A stretch of DNA of 64,000 nt from Linanthus parryae (GCA_023055425.1 JALGPY010000001.1:112945057-113009056); one strand, 5' to 3'. Counted from the first letter of the stretch, positions 23,523-37,041 are shown. Made by a program: numbers and translations. The notes: generated by a model from the sequence alone, not told the origin.

Positions 23523-23578
23523 ATTCATTCATTCATTCATTCATTCATTCATTCATTCATTCATTCATTCATTCATTC
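23523..23578. repeat. (ATTC)14 microsatellite
   Basis: Fourteen perfect tetranucleotide units. Confidence 0.97.
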
Positions 23579-24446
23579 TCATTTTATTTGGACTAAAATT
23601 ATACTTTATTACTTTCAGTTATCGTGGGTTTATTTAATTTCACTCTTGGTCATTATTTGTATCAAAGGCATTAAAATACCATTATTCCAAACTCATATCG
23701 TACATAAGTTATAATATTATTTCTACTGATTTACATACTTATGTAATTATTTGGTAACACTTTTTTCATTTTTAAATTCCATTACACAGCTATATTAGAA
23801 AATAAACTTAACAATTTTATGCCGAAGAAATATATACACCGACTTCACTCTACTCTTTTTTTCTTTTTGGTAGCCTACACGAATGTGGGCGGTATCAACT
23901 CCGAATATTATTAAATATCGGGCTCCTAACCCGTAAAAAATGTGAAGGGACATAAAAAATTTGCCAACTACAAAAACAACCAAGAAAAGTACTAACGGGG
24001 GTTGTAAGTACTTACCATATCTACTATCATCACCTAACATATGGAGTTCACTCTACTCATTTTCTCAAACTCGGTAAAGTATTGTAAGTTTTTTTAAAAA
24101 AAACAAAATCAAATAAAGATAGATTAACTTCAGGTATTTAATTACATGCAATAAAATGATACATTGACCTCTCAGATAGTATTAATAAAGAGAAAAATGT
24201 TTCTAATACCGTTGAATAAAGTAATCGAATGAGCTAAAAGAGAGGTTTAAAAGATTTTGCAATAATATGATTCTTTTGCATGAGATTAGATGTAAAATTA
24301 TAAGAACTTATAAAATTTGTAATATTTAAAAACATTGGATTCTCAACTTGATGCGATAAAATGGTGCACACTCTTTTACTATCATGTCAGAGCAGGTATT
24401 GTGAAGTCCATACACATATAAAATTATTGGGATCTATAAGAAAATA

Positions 24447-24470
24447 GTGTGTGTGTGTGTGTGTGTGTGT
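24447..24470. repeat. (GT)12 microsatellite
   Basis: Perfect dinucleotide run. Confidence 0.95.
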
Positions 24471-25103
24471 AAGATATTGCTGTAAACAAAATGTACGGAG
24501 TCCATATTCATTTTGTCTGTAATTTAGAATTTGTTATTCAGAAATTTATGTAAAAGACTTTATCAAATGTGCATAATGTTTCATGGGCAACATTGCATGA
24601 ATTTCAAGAATAATTCTAACAAAAATTGTACACATTATAATTAGTAATGATTATCAAAAGTATTACATAGATTACAAAACATTTGGAAAAGTAAATGATG
24701 GAGAAACTAATCTAAAAGTTGAAAATTTATAAGTGCTAGTAGAATGGAGAAGTAGAGGGGGAAAGAAATTGAAATGAAATGTTTGACGGCTCGAGAAGGA
24801 AAACAACATATATATATATATATATGAAATAAAAATTGAAATAATTCATATGGTTTTATATTGTCAATTATGTTTGAAAGATATGATAGCCTTTCTTTTT
24901 TTTATTTACTACAAAAAAATATTGCTTAAAGAGGAGTGAGACAAAACGGTCTAACATTTACATAAGATTACAATGGTGGTTATTAAATGTATTAATTAGA
25001 TTGGAATATGTTATAATTTAGTGGTTGTAACATGACTTGGCAATTACATGGCGAATTTTAATTGGTTGTAGTCCAAATAAGCACAACACATATAAATGTA
25101 ATA

Positions 25104-25361
25104 CCCCTCCGTCCCAGCTCTTTCTTCCCATCTGACTTTTTTGACTCGTATTTGAGTCACTTTGACCGGGTGATTTGGATAGCAAAATGATACGATTTTT
25201 TGATAATTTTTTCACCATATTATAGAGCACCTTTTACTCTACAACACCATGAAAAAATTACCAAAAAATTACATCGGTTTGCTATTCAAATCACCGGGTC
25301 AAAGTGACTCAGTGAATAGTGACAAAAGTCAAATTGGGAAGAAAGAGCTGGGACAGAGTGG
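25104..25361. mobile_element. Stowaway-like MITE, copy 2
   Basis: TA-flanked (25102-25103, 25362-25363) element with ends CCCCTCCGTCCCAGCTC and GAGCTGGGACAGAGTGG. Inside are GAGTCACTTTGACCGGGTGATTT and its inverted counterpart, as in the copies at 3169 and 42913. This is the best-preserved copy of the three. It lies about 760 bp upstream of the P450 pseudogene start. Confidence 0.85.
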
Positions 25362-25413
25362 TAGTGAATATGAGAGGACACATGTCGTATTCTTGTGCAA
25401 TCTGAGCACTTCT

Positions 25414-25416
<3 letters not shown>

Positions 25417-25461
<45 letters not shown>
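25417..25461. repeat. (TA)n microsatellite
   Basis: 45 bases of alternating TA upstream of the first P450 copy. Confidence 0.97.
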
Positions 25462-25463
<2 letters not shown>

Positions 25464-25584
25464 GATAGATGTTGCCTTTAAAAAAGATATCACTTTTCTC
25501 TTAAAAATAAAACAAGCAATGAAGGCAACGCCAATCTTTAACGCTACCCTTGTTCTAAAAAGCGATATTAATGAACAAATATTG

Positions 25585-25655
25585 TGCAAATGGATGCTAG
25601 CTAGTGGTAGAGCGTTTGAAGTCCTTACAGGCCCCAGATTCAAACCCCGCTATAT
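25585..25655 (+). mobile_element. tRNA-derived SINE fragment
   Basis: TAGCTAGTGGTAGAGCG resembles an RNA polymerase III A box, and AGATTCAAACCCCGC resembles a B box about 35 bp later. This spacing and the GTGGTAGAGCG phrase are typical of plant Au-like SINEs. It is not a functional tRNA, because no cloverleaf can be drawn. Confidence 0.6.
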
Positions 25656-25796
25656 GATATAATTCCCAAAAATAAAATAAAATTAACGAATATTGTGATT
25701 GTTTGGCTACTGACAGTGTTGGTAAATGATATAATTCCCAAAAATAAAATAAAATAAACGAATGTTGTGACTGTTGGCCACTGACAGTGTTGGTAA
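25654..25796. repeat. 72-bp direct tandem duplication
   Basis: 25654-25725 and 25726-25796 are two near-identical copies beginning ATGATATAATTCCC and ending GACAGTGTTGGTAA. It lies in the upstream region of the first P450 copy. Confidence 0.85.
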
Positions 25797-26121
25797 ACAA
25801 CTCAAACAATTACATAAATATCAAAATAACTCATTTTTTTTTTGGTTTCCCAACCGGTTCTGTCCGGTCCGACCCGCGTCGCATGCCTGGATATGGCAGG
25901 TGTGTCTATCAGTGAGAATTTGTGTATACACAAGAACGCAAACCCGATACCTGCTTAAGCGGAACCAAGTTACTTACCACTTGGAACAACTCCCATTGAT
26001 ATTCACTTGCTTTTTTTTTTTAATACTTTAACAAAAGTGTCCTAGATTTCAGATGCAATATAACTAGCTAGAGTGCATCTTGCCAATGAGAGAACAGCAA
26101 CAGCGCCCACACCACACAAAC

Positions 26122-28048
26122 ATGGAGTGCAATTGGTCTCTCTTGATCAGCATTCTTTTATCAGCTCTTGCTCTACTAGCCCTTGGCTGGTGGACGAAAG
26201 CAAAGAAAGATGGTGGTTCTATCCGAAAGCGGCCTCCAGGGCCAGCAGGATGGCCAGTGGTTGGAAACATGTTTGATCTCGGAACTATGCCACACCAAAG
26301 CATGTACAAACTCAGGTTCGTGTATGGACCGGTGCTTTGGCTTCGGCTCGGATCAGTTAACACCATGGTCATTCAATCAGCCAAGGCGGCATCAGAACTT
26401 TTCCAGAACCACGACCTCAACTTTTCTGACCGCAAAGTACCTGATGCGCTAACAGTCTTGGGGTACAGCGAAGGATCAATGGCTGTAGGACGCTATGGCA
26501 AATACTGGCGTGTAATAAGGAAAGTATGTTCTGTGGAGCTCTTGAATCCAAAAAGAATGGAGCAATCAGCAATCCTGCGCAGAAAATGCGTAGACAACAT
26601 GGTACGGTGGATTGAAGAGGATGCAACAGCGTCACGTTCAAAGGGAGGGTTAGGTGACGTGGAGATTTGCAATTTCCTCTTCCTTCAGACTTTCAACGTT
26701 TTAGGCAATCTGATGTTTTCAAAAGACTTGTTGGAACCGCAATCAGTGAATCTAACAGCTTCTACAATTCCGTGGACGGGGTTATGAAATGGGCTGGGAA
26801 GCCAAATTTTGGAGACTTCTTTCCTATTTTGAAACTCTTTGACCTACTTGGTCTACGAAGAAGTATGTTCCGAGACATGCGACAGTGCCTGGACATTGTG
26901 GATGGCTTTATCAAGGAGAGAATCCAAGAAAAGCAGTCACGGAAACAAGCGGCGGCACAAAGAGACTTTTTAGATACTCTGTTGGAGTACGAAGGCGATG
27001 GAAAAGAATGGTCAGGCAAGCTTCCAGAAAGTAAAATCAAAATCATCGTAATGGTACGCGCGTACATGTCTGTTCAATCTAGATTTTGTTTGATTAAAAT
27101 TAGTTTGTGTTGCTAGAACAAGGTTTCAAAAAGCAACATCAAAATAGATTCCTCCTTTGAACTTCAAACTTTTTAAGCGGACATGCAATGATTGCACCAC
27201 AACTCAATTTTTAAGTTGTTCTATAAAAAAAATCAATTTTCAAGTCTTATTTATTGCTTTGTACATACATTTTCACTTTGTTATACTTGTTATTATGTTT
27301 AGGGAAAAATAGAGAATTTAGTGACTAGATAGAAAACTCCACCATTCTTTTTCTACATCCTGCATAAGAAAGATGGAGTATAATTTGTGGATAGAGCGAG
27401 TATGATAATATTTGCATATTAATGGTGTAACAGGAAATGTTTTTTGCCGGGACAGAAACAACAAGCAGCACCATTGAATGGTCCCTGACAGAACTACTCC
27501 GGAGCCCTGCATCGATGATCAAGTTAAAAGAAGAGCTTGATCGAGTGATCGGGCCCAATGTGAAGGTTGAAGAGACTGACATAGATAGGCTCCCATATCT
27601 TCAAGCTGTCATGAAGGAAACCCTCCGATTACATCCTCCTATTCCTTTTCTCCTCCCCCGGAACTCAATGGAAGAGTCCAACTACATGGGATACCATATC
27701 CCGAAAGACACACAAGTCTTTGTGAATGCGTGGGCAATTGGGAGGGACCCGGAGTCTTGGAGTGACCCCTTGTCATTTGCACCGGAAAGGTTTTTGGACA
27801 AGAACATTGAATATAAAGGGCAAAATTTTGAGTTGATTCCGTTTGGAGCTGGGAGACGGATATGCGTTGGGTATTCATTGGGTCACCGAGTTGCCCACCA
27901 TGTTGTGGCTACACTGTTGCAGTCATTTGACTGGGAGCTTAGCGACCAAGTTACTCCAAAGACTATGGACATGAATGAAAGGTTCGGAATAACTCTGCGC
28001 AAGCTAGTACCCCTAAAGGCCATACCAACGAAACGCAAGATTGCTTAA
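26122..28048 (+). pseudogene. CYP76-type cytochrome P450, copy 1, frameshifted
   Basis: Two exons: 26122-27053 and 27434-28048, with a GT-AG intron of 380 bp at the same place as in the intact copy. The N-terminal anchor, PPGP hinge, AGTETT helix-I motif, KETLR, PERF and the heme-binding FGAGRRICVG are all present. Against copy 2 the coding sequence is one base short around 26749-26752, after ..LLEPQS; this moves the frame and leads to an early stop at 26785-26787. All other motifs are unbroken, so inactivation is recent, or this is a sequencing error. The ATG is chosen because it matches the start of copy 2. An AATAAA lies at 28154-28159. Confidence 0.88.
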
Positions 28049-29558
28049 GAATTAATAAGCTGGGTTATGTGAGTGCAAGTAGTACTTTCCGAGTTGTTGG
28101 TTGTGAAGTGTTTGTAGTTTCCTATGTATCTCTTTGTAACTGTTCGAAACTCAAATAAAAGACTAAGTTGTGCTTTGTTAAGAAACCCCGGGTTCCACTT
28201 CAGGATCAATTGACGGCAAAGGGAGTCTAGGAACTTACTTGGCACATATATAAGAGACAGAATCAGGATGTGGAACATGATTAGCTTGTGCAAAAAATTT
28301 ACTGTTAAATTATCTGGTATCTTAAAACTCCCTAGAATGTATCGGAATATATCGGAACAGTATTGAAATGAAGATGGCTAAAAGATGACAATGGTTTTTT
28401 TCAGGTATTATACAATAATGTCTTCATGTTCAACTTGAAATTACGACATAATATATTTATATATGGTTGCCCTGGTAGGGAGTTTGTTGATGCTATCCTC
28501 GGGCAATATAGCGTCCACAAAAGATTTTTCTATTCTGTACAAAATATTGTAATCAACAATTTCCGGGATGCAATAGTTGGAAATGTAATAACTGTATAAC
28601 TTCACTATCAATTCAAAGTCCAGGGATACAATTGTGCAGTTACAACACTTCACAGTTTGTTCTTATAAAAAAAAAAACACTTCACAGTTGAGACAGAAGT
28701 AGGCAGCATATGCATACCTGAATGAGAAATCAAATCTTCAGACTTCATGATTGTCACAGACAAGTGATAATGGGTTCCAACATACTAATGTCATTATCTC
28801 AATGATTTATCCAACAACTAGCAAAAAATATTGTAATTCAATGTGAAAAATTCAGAAATGATTTGAGATCAGATCGGAGAAGTTAAAATAAGTATTAGAT
28901 ATATTCACATATAGCACAACAATCTAACTTTTATATATAAAAAAAAAGCACTACAATCTAACCTATTATTAATAGAATTAAGATTAGTCGACAGAAACAT
29001 GATAGGTGATTAAAGATAAGTGATTAATTATTTAATGATGCTTATGTGGAGAAATAAAATTTAATATTTTTTAACAGTGTGGCACGCCAATAATATATTT
29101 AGTATTCATATAAGAAGGGAGTTAGATTCTTACACCTGTCATTATTGATGGGTACACCGGATTTTAGTGAACTTGACTGTTTTACCCCCGCCTACTAGTT
29201 ATTAACGTTTTCTGTAATTATGTTGTGAATATTTTTCTCACAATTTTTCATTAACTTTGATGTTTAACTTTCAAATCTAGGATGTTTTTTTTCAAGATTC
29301 CAAGTATCTTGAAAGAATTTTGACAACCCCTCTGTGAACACGGTTGAAACAATATACATATGTAGTATATGACGTTTTAGGTACCAGAGTAATTTTAGAA
29401 CTCCATTTACAAGAGGAATTGAAACCCTCTAAAATACAAATTTAAGTTCTCTGAAATATTTGTAATCCCAATTTTAACATGCGGGATAAGTAAATCCCCA
29501 AATGATTTTTTCCCTTCACTGTTTGAGTATTGTGCTTAAACAATAAGCTATGGTCCTT
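28049..29558. other. 3' flank of P450 copy 1, non-coding
   Basis: 28290-28400 resembles 39960-40075, downstream of P450 copy 2, and 43945-44040, so it belongs to the duplicated block. The rest is AT-rich, with no gene or element end that I recognise. Confidence 0.5.
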
Positions 29559-29567
29559 GCTAGTTTT

Positions 29568-29760
29568 GAGTCCGGATCCTCTGTATCCTTTGTGTGTATC
29601 CCTCCATGTATCCTTACTATGTTTGGTATATTTCATATTTTTTTCATTCACCTTAATTGTTTCAAAATTCTATCAAATTGAATTAAAAAATATGAAATAT
29701 ACCAAACATAGTAAGGATACATGGAAGGATACACACGAAGGATACAGAGGATCTCGACTC
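29568..29760. mobile_element. Mutator-type MITE with 9-bp target duplication
   Basis: A 193-bp foldback element whose two arms are nearly perfect inverted repeats (GAGTCCGGATCCTCTGTATCC at left, matching ..GGATACAGAGGATCTCGACTC at right). GCTAGTTTT is repeated on both sides (29559-29567, 29761-29769). A 9-bp duplication with long TIRs indicates a MULE-derived MITE. Confidence 0.85.
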
Positions 29761-29769
29761 GCTAGTTTT

Positions 29770-30157
29770 TGGCCAGTTTGATTTTCTTTTAAGGCTCAAT
29801 ATTAGCTTAAAGGAAACATTCTAAAAATAACAAATTATGATCAATCATAAAGTGACAATATTCAGAATTTCTTTTAAAAATCATCAATGGAAATGATTGT
29901 CAAATGTAATGAGAAAACTGTCAGGAAGCATTAAAAGTATAAATCGCCTAAATTAAATAATTGACACTAATTAAATAGAGAAAATTGTTTTGATTAATAA
30001 ATCAGGGTAAAAAAGTCGCGAATACTAAAACTCGGTAGATCCATCAATAATGACCGGTGTAAGAATCAATTCCCTAAATTTAAAATTAAAGATATTGAGA
30101 TTTTAGGAGATACATAACATACTATTAATAAGAGACTCTATGTATTCCTTGGATGGA
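29770..30157. other. AT-rich non-coding stretch
   Basis: Nothing recognisable on either strand. Confidence 0.4.
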
Positions 30158-30165
30158 ATATCAGT

Positions 30166-30892
30166 TAGGGGTGCAACTTGGACGGGCTGAACCCGACCAA
30201 CCCGAACCCAGCCCGGACTAATGTCGGGCTTGGGCACATGTTTTTAATAATTTGGACGAGCTTGGGCGAAACATTTCAACCCGAATTGCAATTAGGGCCG
30301 GCCTTGGGTATGAATATTAAACGACGGGCTAGCCCGAATTGTCCGATTTGTATACTCGTTACCTATAAATGTTATACTTGGTGAGTATTATATAGCATAT
30401 TTATCAATAATCTATTAGTTTTTTATTATTTATTAGTGATATTTTTAGTTATGTTTATGTGCATAACTAATAGATTTTTCTCACAAAATATTTAGTACTA
30501 TCTTTGTATAAATGAATAATTGTTTAATTCATTCTAACAATATATAGTCATTGTTGGTTAGCCTTAAATAAAAGAAAATTGAAGTATCTACATTTGGTGT
30601 CTATTTTTATATGTAAGTTATTAACTTATCATTTTCAAAAATAAAGTTATTAACTTAACTTTGAGGGGACAATTCTAATTGAGTTGAATATGATAATTAT
30701 GTTAGTTTATTTAGTTTAATGGGCTAGCCCGAAATCAACCCGAACTTGAATTGGTTTGTTTGAATTTGGGCTTGGACGGGCTGTGAATGCTCCTACCCCG
30801 TGCTGGGCTGGGCTTGGGCAACCCGACAGAACTCGAGCTTGGGCTTGGGACAAGGGTGTTAATCCGCCCAACCCGCCCGAATTGCAGTCCTA
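30166..30892. mobile_element. hAT-type non-autonomous element, 727 bp
   Basis: Terminal repeats TAGGGGTGCAA(C) and, on the other end, TAGGACTGCAAT. ATATCAGT is duplicated exactly at 30158-30165 and 30893-30900. The 8-bp duplication and TIR type fit hAT. The ends are rich in CCCGA/GGGC motifs (AACCCGACCAACCCGA..). It has no transposase and is related to the element at 31174-37957. Confidence 0.88.
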
Positions 30893-30904
30893 ATATCAGT
30901 TAGT

Positions 30905-31165
30905 GTACTTCTATTCTTCAAGATTAACGATGAATGATTGATGTTGTCTTTAATAAAAAAATCGCACTCTCTTCTGTTAAAACAAATAATGGAGACAACG
31001 TGAATTATTTAAGTCTGCAAAAAGTAAGATGAATTAACAAATAACGTGACCGTTCGTTAACACCAAATACCATATTTTTGTGATTTTTTTATTCGTGGGA
31101 TATTTTTGTGATATTTCAACAAACAACAGTGTCTTAGATTACAGATACTACAATATAACTAGAGT
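30905..31165 (+). promoter_or_regulatory. Displaced upstream region of P450 copy 2
   Basis: Similar to the upstream region of copy 1. ACAGTGTCTTAGATTACAGAT and CAATATAACTAGAGTG at 31125-31165 correspond to 26033-26073, immediately upstream of the copy 1 start. The homology then resumes just before the ATG at 37999. This segment is therefore the ancestral promoter/leader of copy 2, now separated from its coding region by 6.8 kb of inserted transposons. Motif-level promoter elements could not be assigned. Confidence 0.75.
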
Positions 31166-31192
31166 GTCGTACCTAGGGGTGCAACTTGGGCG

Positions 31193-31402
31193 CAGTGGCG
31201 GAGCCAAAGATCTGTAAGAGGGGAGGCACAAATCTGTAAGAGGAGGGGCACAACTGCAGAATGTAAATATTTTGGGGTGCACTACTACTATTTAATAAGG
31301 GCCCAAATGAAATTATTAAAGCATTATGGGGGTATAGTAGTAGTTTTTTAAAAGTCCAGGGGTGCACTTGCACCCCCGTGCCTCTATGTGGCTCCGCCAC
31401 TG
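31193..31402. mobile_element. hAT-type MITE nested in the hAT element
   Basis: Perfect terminal repeats CAGTGGCGGAGCCA / TGGCTCCGCCACTG. CTTGGGCG is duplicated exactly at 31185-31192 and 31403-31410. It is 210 bp and non-coding. Confidence 0.92.
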
Positions 31403-31729
31403 CTTGGGCGGGTTGAACCCGACCAACCCGAGCCCAGCCCGAACTTAAATAGGGCCCGGACACATAGTTTTGGTAATTTGGACGGGCTTGGACAGGAATT
31501 CTCAGCCCGAATTGCAATTAGGGTCGGGCTTGGGCACAAATATCGAACGACGGGCTAACCCGAATTGCCCGATTTGCATGACCACTACGTATAAATATTA
31601 TATTTTGAAAGAATTATGTAGCATATATAACCTGAAAATGCTACTTTTCTTTCAAGTATTAGCGATGTTTTTAATCATTGTTTTGTTCTTCAACTAGTTG
31701 AATTGTTTTTTCGCCAACAATTAATTATT

Positions 31730-31915
31730 TGTTATGGAATATTATAATGAATATTTCTAGTAGATTATGATTGACTCTTAGTAGATTATGATTGACTCTT
31801 AGAGGATTATGATTGGCTCCCACACTCTATATAAAGAGTGCTTTGGTAGAGAATAAAAGAGCTTTTGATATTCCTCCATATACTGTCTCTCTTCTCTACT
31901 TTTGAGTTTATAACA
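31730..31915 (+). repeat. Left LTR, 186 bp
   Basis: TGTTATGG..TTTATAACA. It contains a 21-bp unit (TAGTAGATTATGATTGACTCT) repeated twice, with a third diverged copy, and a TATATAAAG promoter box at about 31829. Confidence 0.93.
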
Positions 31916-34900
31916 CGTTATCAGCACGCTCTACCGAAAGAGAAGATTTGTCAAAAAGAAAGGTACGGTTATTTATTTATGAATGTTGTAGAGAACAAGA
32001 TGATCGAACGAAAAATATAATTTTCGATCTTGATTGTCTTTTTTTTTTGATTCAAAGTTGATTCAAATCAACTGCACATTATATATATAATTTTTCTTTA
32101 CGATTCTTATTTATATCGAAAGAAAAAAAAGAAATTGTCTATGCTATGGGTTCATCGAAAAAAAAAAATTCTCAAACCCTAGACCTCGATCTACCATTAG
32201 ATCTAGAGGGGGACCAAAAACGATAATTTCGGGCATGATTCGGATTGAAAAAAAAAAAAAAAAAAAAGATGCCGAACAGCCAGTTCCAACCCTGGCAACA
32301 AGGATGCCATAGCGCCCTTCAGCAGAAGCAAGCGACCACTGCTCCTCTGCTTTGGTGTTTTCACATCCTCTTTATTTTATTTTATGCTCTAGTTTCTGTA
32401 GAAAAAATAAAAAATAAAAGAGGACAAAAACAAGTCAGTGGAGATTTGAACTCCTGACCATGGGTACAGCAGCAGAAAACTACTTGTGGCAAGCATGTTA
32501 ATATTTTCGATTATTTTTTTTAATTTATTATACTTGTTGAAAAAAAAAATGCTGCTGCAAATATTCATTAAAAAAAAACACATTGCACCGTTATGGAACT
32601 CGATCCCAGCCCACCGAGCGCACCAATAAAGCAATGGACAGGCTGAGCAATCGCCTGATCCATGAAAATTTGTTTATTATTGCTCACGTTTATTATACGA
32701 ACTATTTTTCTTTGGATTGAATTCCCTATATATAAGCTATGGTTCGACTGAAAGAAAAAGCCATGATACCCACTGAGATAAAACTTGGCTGGAAATAAAC
32801 CCATAGATCTATTGCAATACCGGCTCGTCTCTAGTTTGATGATTACATATTTCGTTCATATTAAAAAAAAAATGCTATGGTTTTTACCAAGCAACACAGC
32901 AGCAAACAATAATCGAGAAGCATAACGCTCGATCTTGATGCTGAGAAGATATATGGTTGCGATTTTTATTGCGAACAAAAAAAAAAAAAAAGGTCACTCG
33001 AGTTTCCTTTTAAATCAGAATAAACTCGTGACTTCGGGCAACGCCCGGCTGTTGTCGCTAGACTGCCTGATCTATGGCGATGTATGTGCAAAAGTAGTTG
33101 GGTCATAAAAAAAAAAAGGGTCACTTGAGATTGAACTCGTGACCAATGGTGCACAATCGTCTGAGTTATATTAGTGCTGATCTAGCACGAAGCTACTGCT
33201 CCCGGGGTTTGTATTGAACGACGCCATCCCCGTAGAAGAAAACAAAATGGCTGGTATCTATTGCGGTATTTAAAAAAGAAAAAAAACGAAATTGCTGGTT
33301 GCATAACTCGGAAACAAATTCACGATTTCGTTGTGCCACTTGATCCCGCTTGACCTGCAGTCAGTTTGTTGGATCCTTACTGGATTACCGCCAAAACTAA
33401 AAATAATAAAAAAAAAATAAAAAAAAATCTGGGGTTTGAACACAAATACCAGCAACGAACAAAATAGTTGAGCATATAACTTGACCCAAGAGGCAAAAAG
33501 GCAGTGCAATTTTTATTGTTTGTTACTGCTCAAGAAATAAAAATTGAAAAAAGACGGTATGGGCATTGAATCGAGCCAAAAGTTCTTGAGAGTTTGAGAA
33601 CTTCAAACCTATGAGTTCGATCTCAACCATCTTGTACTAGTCTGTTGGAGAATTTTAGCTATTAAACTTTCAGCTCGTATTCAAACTAGATTACATCCTG
33701 TCTCTCACTGCTTGCATGATTGCCCAGAATTTGCCATTACACCAATTTTTTTTCACTACAGCACACCATGTGAAGTAGTGTTCTGTTTGTTCTAAGTCGT
33801 GTTTTGCTTCATTACAATTCTGCGAAGACAAAAAAAAAAAAAACAGGGACATCATTCTTTGCTAATGGTGACCTCAAGAAACCTCCGCATCTAACATGGG
33901 CTTTCATTGTTTGAAAATTTCATTGTTTCAATGGTTTTCATAAAAGCAGTTGGATTTTCAATTGATGAATTAGCACAAAACATGCTTTGTTCTCACAGGA
34001 TGAAAGAAATTAATAAGTGATTCTTTTTCTTGGCAAACTGGCAAGACTTTTGAATCATGATTAAGAAAAGTTCCAACACATTACTTTAAAATTTCTTGTG
34101 TGGTGATCACATGTTTGTTGTTTTTAATTGCTCAGTTCCATTTAGAACACTACTCTTTATGTTTCGGTCTGACAAAAAGATGAAATAGAACAATAGTTGC
34201 TTCAAGGACCCTAAGCCATTGAAACAAGTTATTCTATGTTGATATATACTTATTCCAATTGCTCTCTTACTTAAATGTTGAGCACATGTGTTCTAAATTC
34301 TATTTTGTTTATTACTCAACAAGAGTTCATGTTATCTCCTAAAGAGGTTAACCCGATAGAGCAATTTGAGTTTTGTTACATTTTTCTTTCAACCATGTTC
34401 TTCTACCTGAAACTATGGTATACATGATTACTATATCCTGAGCATATTAATAAATTCGATGTCGTAATTTTTTATGAAATAGCTCGTGAACGAAAAAGTA
34501 TGATAAACTCATGCTTTTTTTTTTTGAAATCTCTTGAAGAGGTTATGTTATGAGTTATTATTTATGAGGAAAGATATTCCTGCCCACGACCAAAGTACAA
34601 GAAAAGAAAGAAAAAAAAAGGAATTCCATGGGAGGTTTGATCCCATATTGGTCCTAAGTTGTTGACATGCTTAGTTGAACCATGTATCATTACTTGCAAT
34701 CAGGAGTGGATGATTGATTTTATGCTCGACTCAATTCCTTAAGGGAACAGCGAGCCATCCCCTAAAGTGAATCATGTAAATTACATGGTTAAAACAATTG
34801 CACAGTCACAGACTTAGTTACCATTGTTGTATGGTCTTGGTACCATGAGGGTCCTATATTGATCCCCTGTAATACCCTATGTAGTAAAAGACTACATAAA

Positions 34901-37041
34901 AAATAGGGGAAGAAAAAAAGTTACAAACAAGCCACCCCTTAAGTGGTCATGATCGCGTACTTGTCATACGCCGATACGCTTTCGCACATATCTATGCCAT
35001 TTTTTTGGTTGAAGTGATTCAAGATCCTCCCAATATCTATGCAATTTTTTGCGTTGAGTGATTCAATATCCTCCCAACTCCTTGGCAATTACAAGCCTCA
35101 CATTGAACTTGTCACGCCATTTTTTTTTAGCAGCACAATTTAGACTAGAAATTATTAATTTCCTATATCAGGATTCTTAAAGGAGTTCTTTGAGAGAAAT
35201 CCCACATAATATGTGGTTCATTATTATCAAGGTTAGTTTCTTCTATTTGCTTCGTCTCTACATCTTGATTTGTTATTCTTGATTGTAATGAAGCCTCAAT
35301 TTCTTCGTGGCTCACAAAAGAAAAGAAAAATAGAAGAAATGCATAAGCCCCCCTGTGTGCTTATTGACATCTTATTTCATACTCAAAGTTATGAAATATT
35401 TGAGTTTATGAAAAGGTACTCTAAAAGAGGTAACCTACATTTATATGTTTTGAAAATTGAAAAAAAAAAAAAAAGAAGAAGACTCTATTCAAGGATGTAC
35501 ATGAGACCTTTTAAGGCTCCTAATTGTAGCTTTGAAGCACATTTGTGTTCGTTTTGACACGAGAATTTTCCTTGAATATTGAGATTCAATATTACAAAAT
35601 TAGACGTTCCGTTGAGAATTTTGGCTTGATTCATCACATCGCCTATCCAACGTAGATAATTTTGTACTAAAAAATGGCTTGATGCATGGCCTCGCCCGAC
35701 CAACGCCTAGTTTGTTGCGTTGTGAATCAATATCAAATTTCAAGAAACCATCCAAATGTTTGAATCATCCCCCGAAGTGGGTTGATGTCGTCAATCTCAC
35801 ATTTGAAAAATATGTATATCAAGCACCTAGAAGACATTTCGTCTCTAGAAGAGATCAACGATTTTTGACATGAACTCGTGAAGAAATTTCAAGATTGAGT
35901 TTGTAATTGTTGACATCACTACATGTGATTGATTGATTGAATAATATATATTAGATTCAAATAATCTTCATGATTATTATATATGCACTTCTTTATGAAT
36001 TGTGAAAAATAATTAATTTGGATGAAAAAATTTGAATATGATTATTACTTTTACATGCTCTATGTTCCTTCTCGAGAAATTACCCAGCTCATTTTAATCC
36101 ATTTTTTATGGAGAGTATGTGATTAATGTATTCTCATATGTGAAACTCCTATCCCAAAGAGGATAGTATTTAGAGTTCATGAGGATTACTTTCAAGTATG
36201 AAAATTTCCATCTCATAAAGAGCATACATTCTCGCCTACATTGTTCTGGCTCGAGTATATGTAAAAATATGCCAAAAGCATATAACTATGACATTGATCC
36301 TATGATTCATGTCATGAGGGGGAGGAAATACCTTATGACACGACATGAACTTTCATATCAATTATCTCATTTCATACTTGAATATGTGTAAGAACTTCAA
36401 TCCAATCAATATCTTACAAATTATGAGTTTTGATACATATGAAGCATGTAAAGGTTGCATATGCAATCATATAGATCCTCTATAAGGATCATGACCTTGT
36501 TAGTTCCAATTCCATAGAGATTGAGAACACAGGAGAATTATAAATAAATGATCAAATCAATGCCGTTGAAGAGACAAAAACTCATGTAGATGAAGAAATG
36601 CCTACATTTGAGTTTATGTATATTATCATTGATGATATTCACTTTGAAAAGCGCTTGAAATCATCTGATATCCTTACACCACTATTAGTGGAAATTTGTT
36701 GACTATATTGGCCAATATCAAAGTCAACACTCGTGTGTGAAAATATACACGAGCTCTGCAGTTAATGCATCGAGCCTATATGTGAAGTACTTTGAATTAC
36801 TTGAGATGCCTCAAGCATCCATGTTCGTATAGAACAACATATTCAAATGTCCGCACCCTAATGGTTGAATGCGTAAGACTATTGAAAGAGAACATGCTAC
36901 ATGTCCATATGTTTCCCGTGGTTATAATCATAACCCACAAATCCTCTATTCATAAGAGTGATTATGATATTTCGTTTAGTCTTAAGACTACGAATATGAA
37001 AGTAACTAGTTACACAAAATGATCGTACAAATCACTATATG

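Larger units (their letters stand above)
22603..25100. other. AT-rich non-coding region, probably Helitron body
   Basis: No supportable gene on either strand. It contains three simple repeats: (ATTC)14, (GT)12 and a short (TA) tract. It may be the body of the non-autonomous Helitron ending at 22565. Confidence 0.5.

Noticed and set aside
25585..25655. tRNA gene
   Set aside because: A- and B-box-like motifs are present but no cloverleaf can be formed; better explained as a SINE fragment.
35270..35557. 95-residue ORF within the young LTR element
   Set aside because: Lysine-rich, spans a poly(A) tract and shows no retroelement motif; not convincing as gag.
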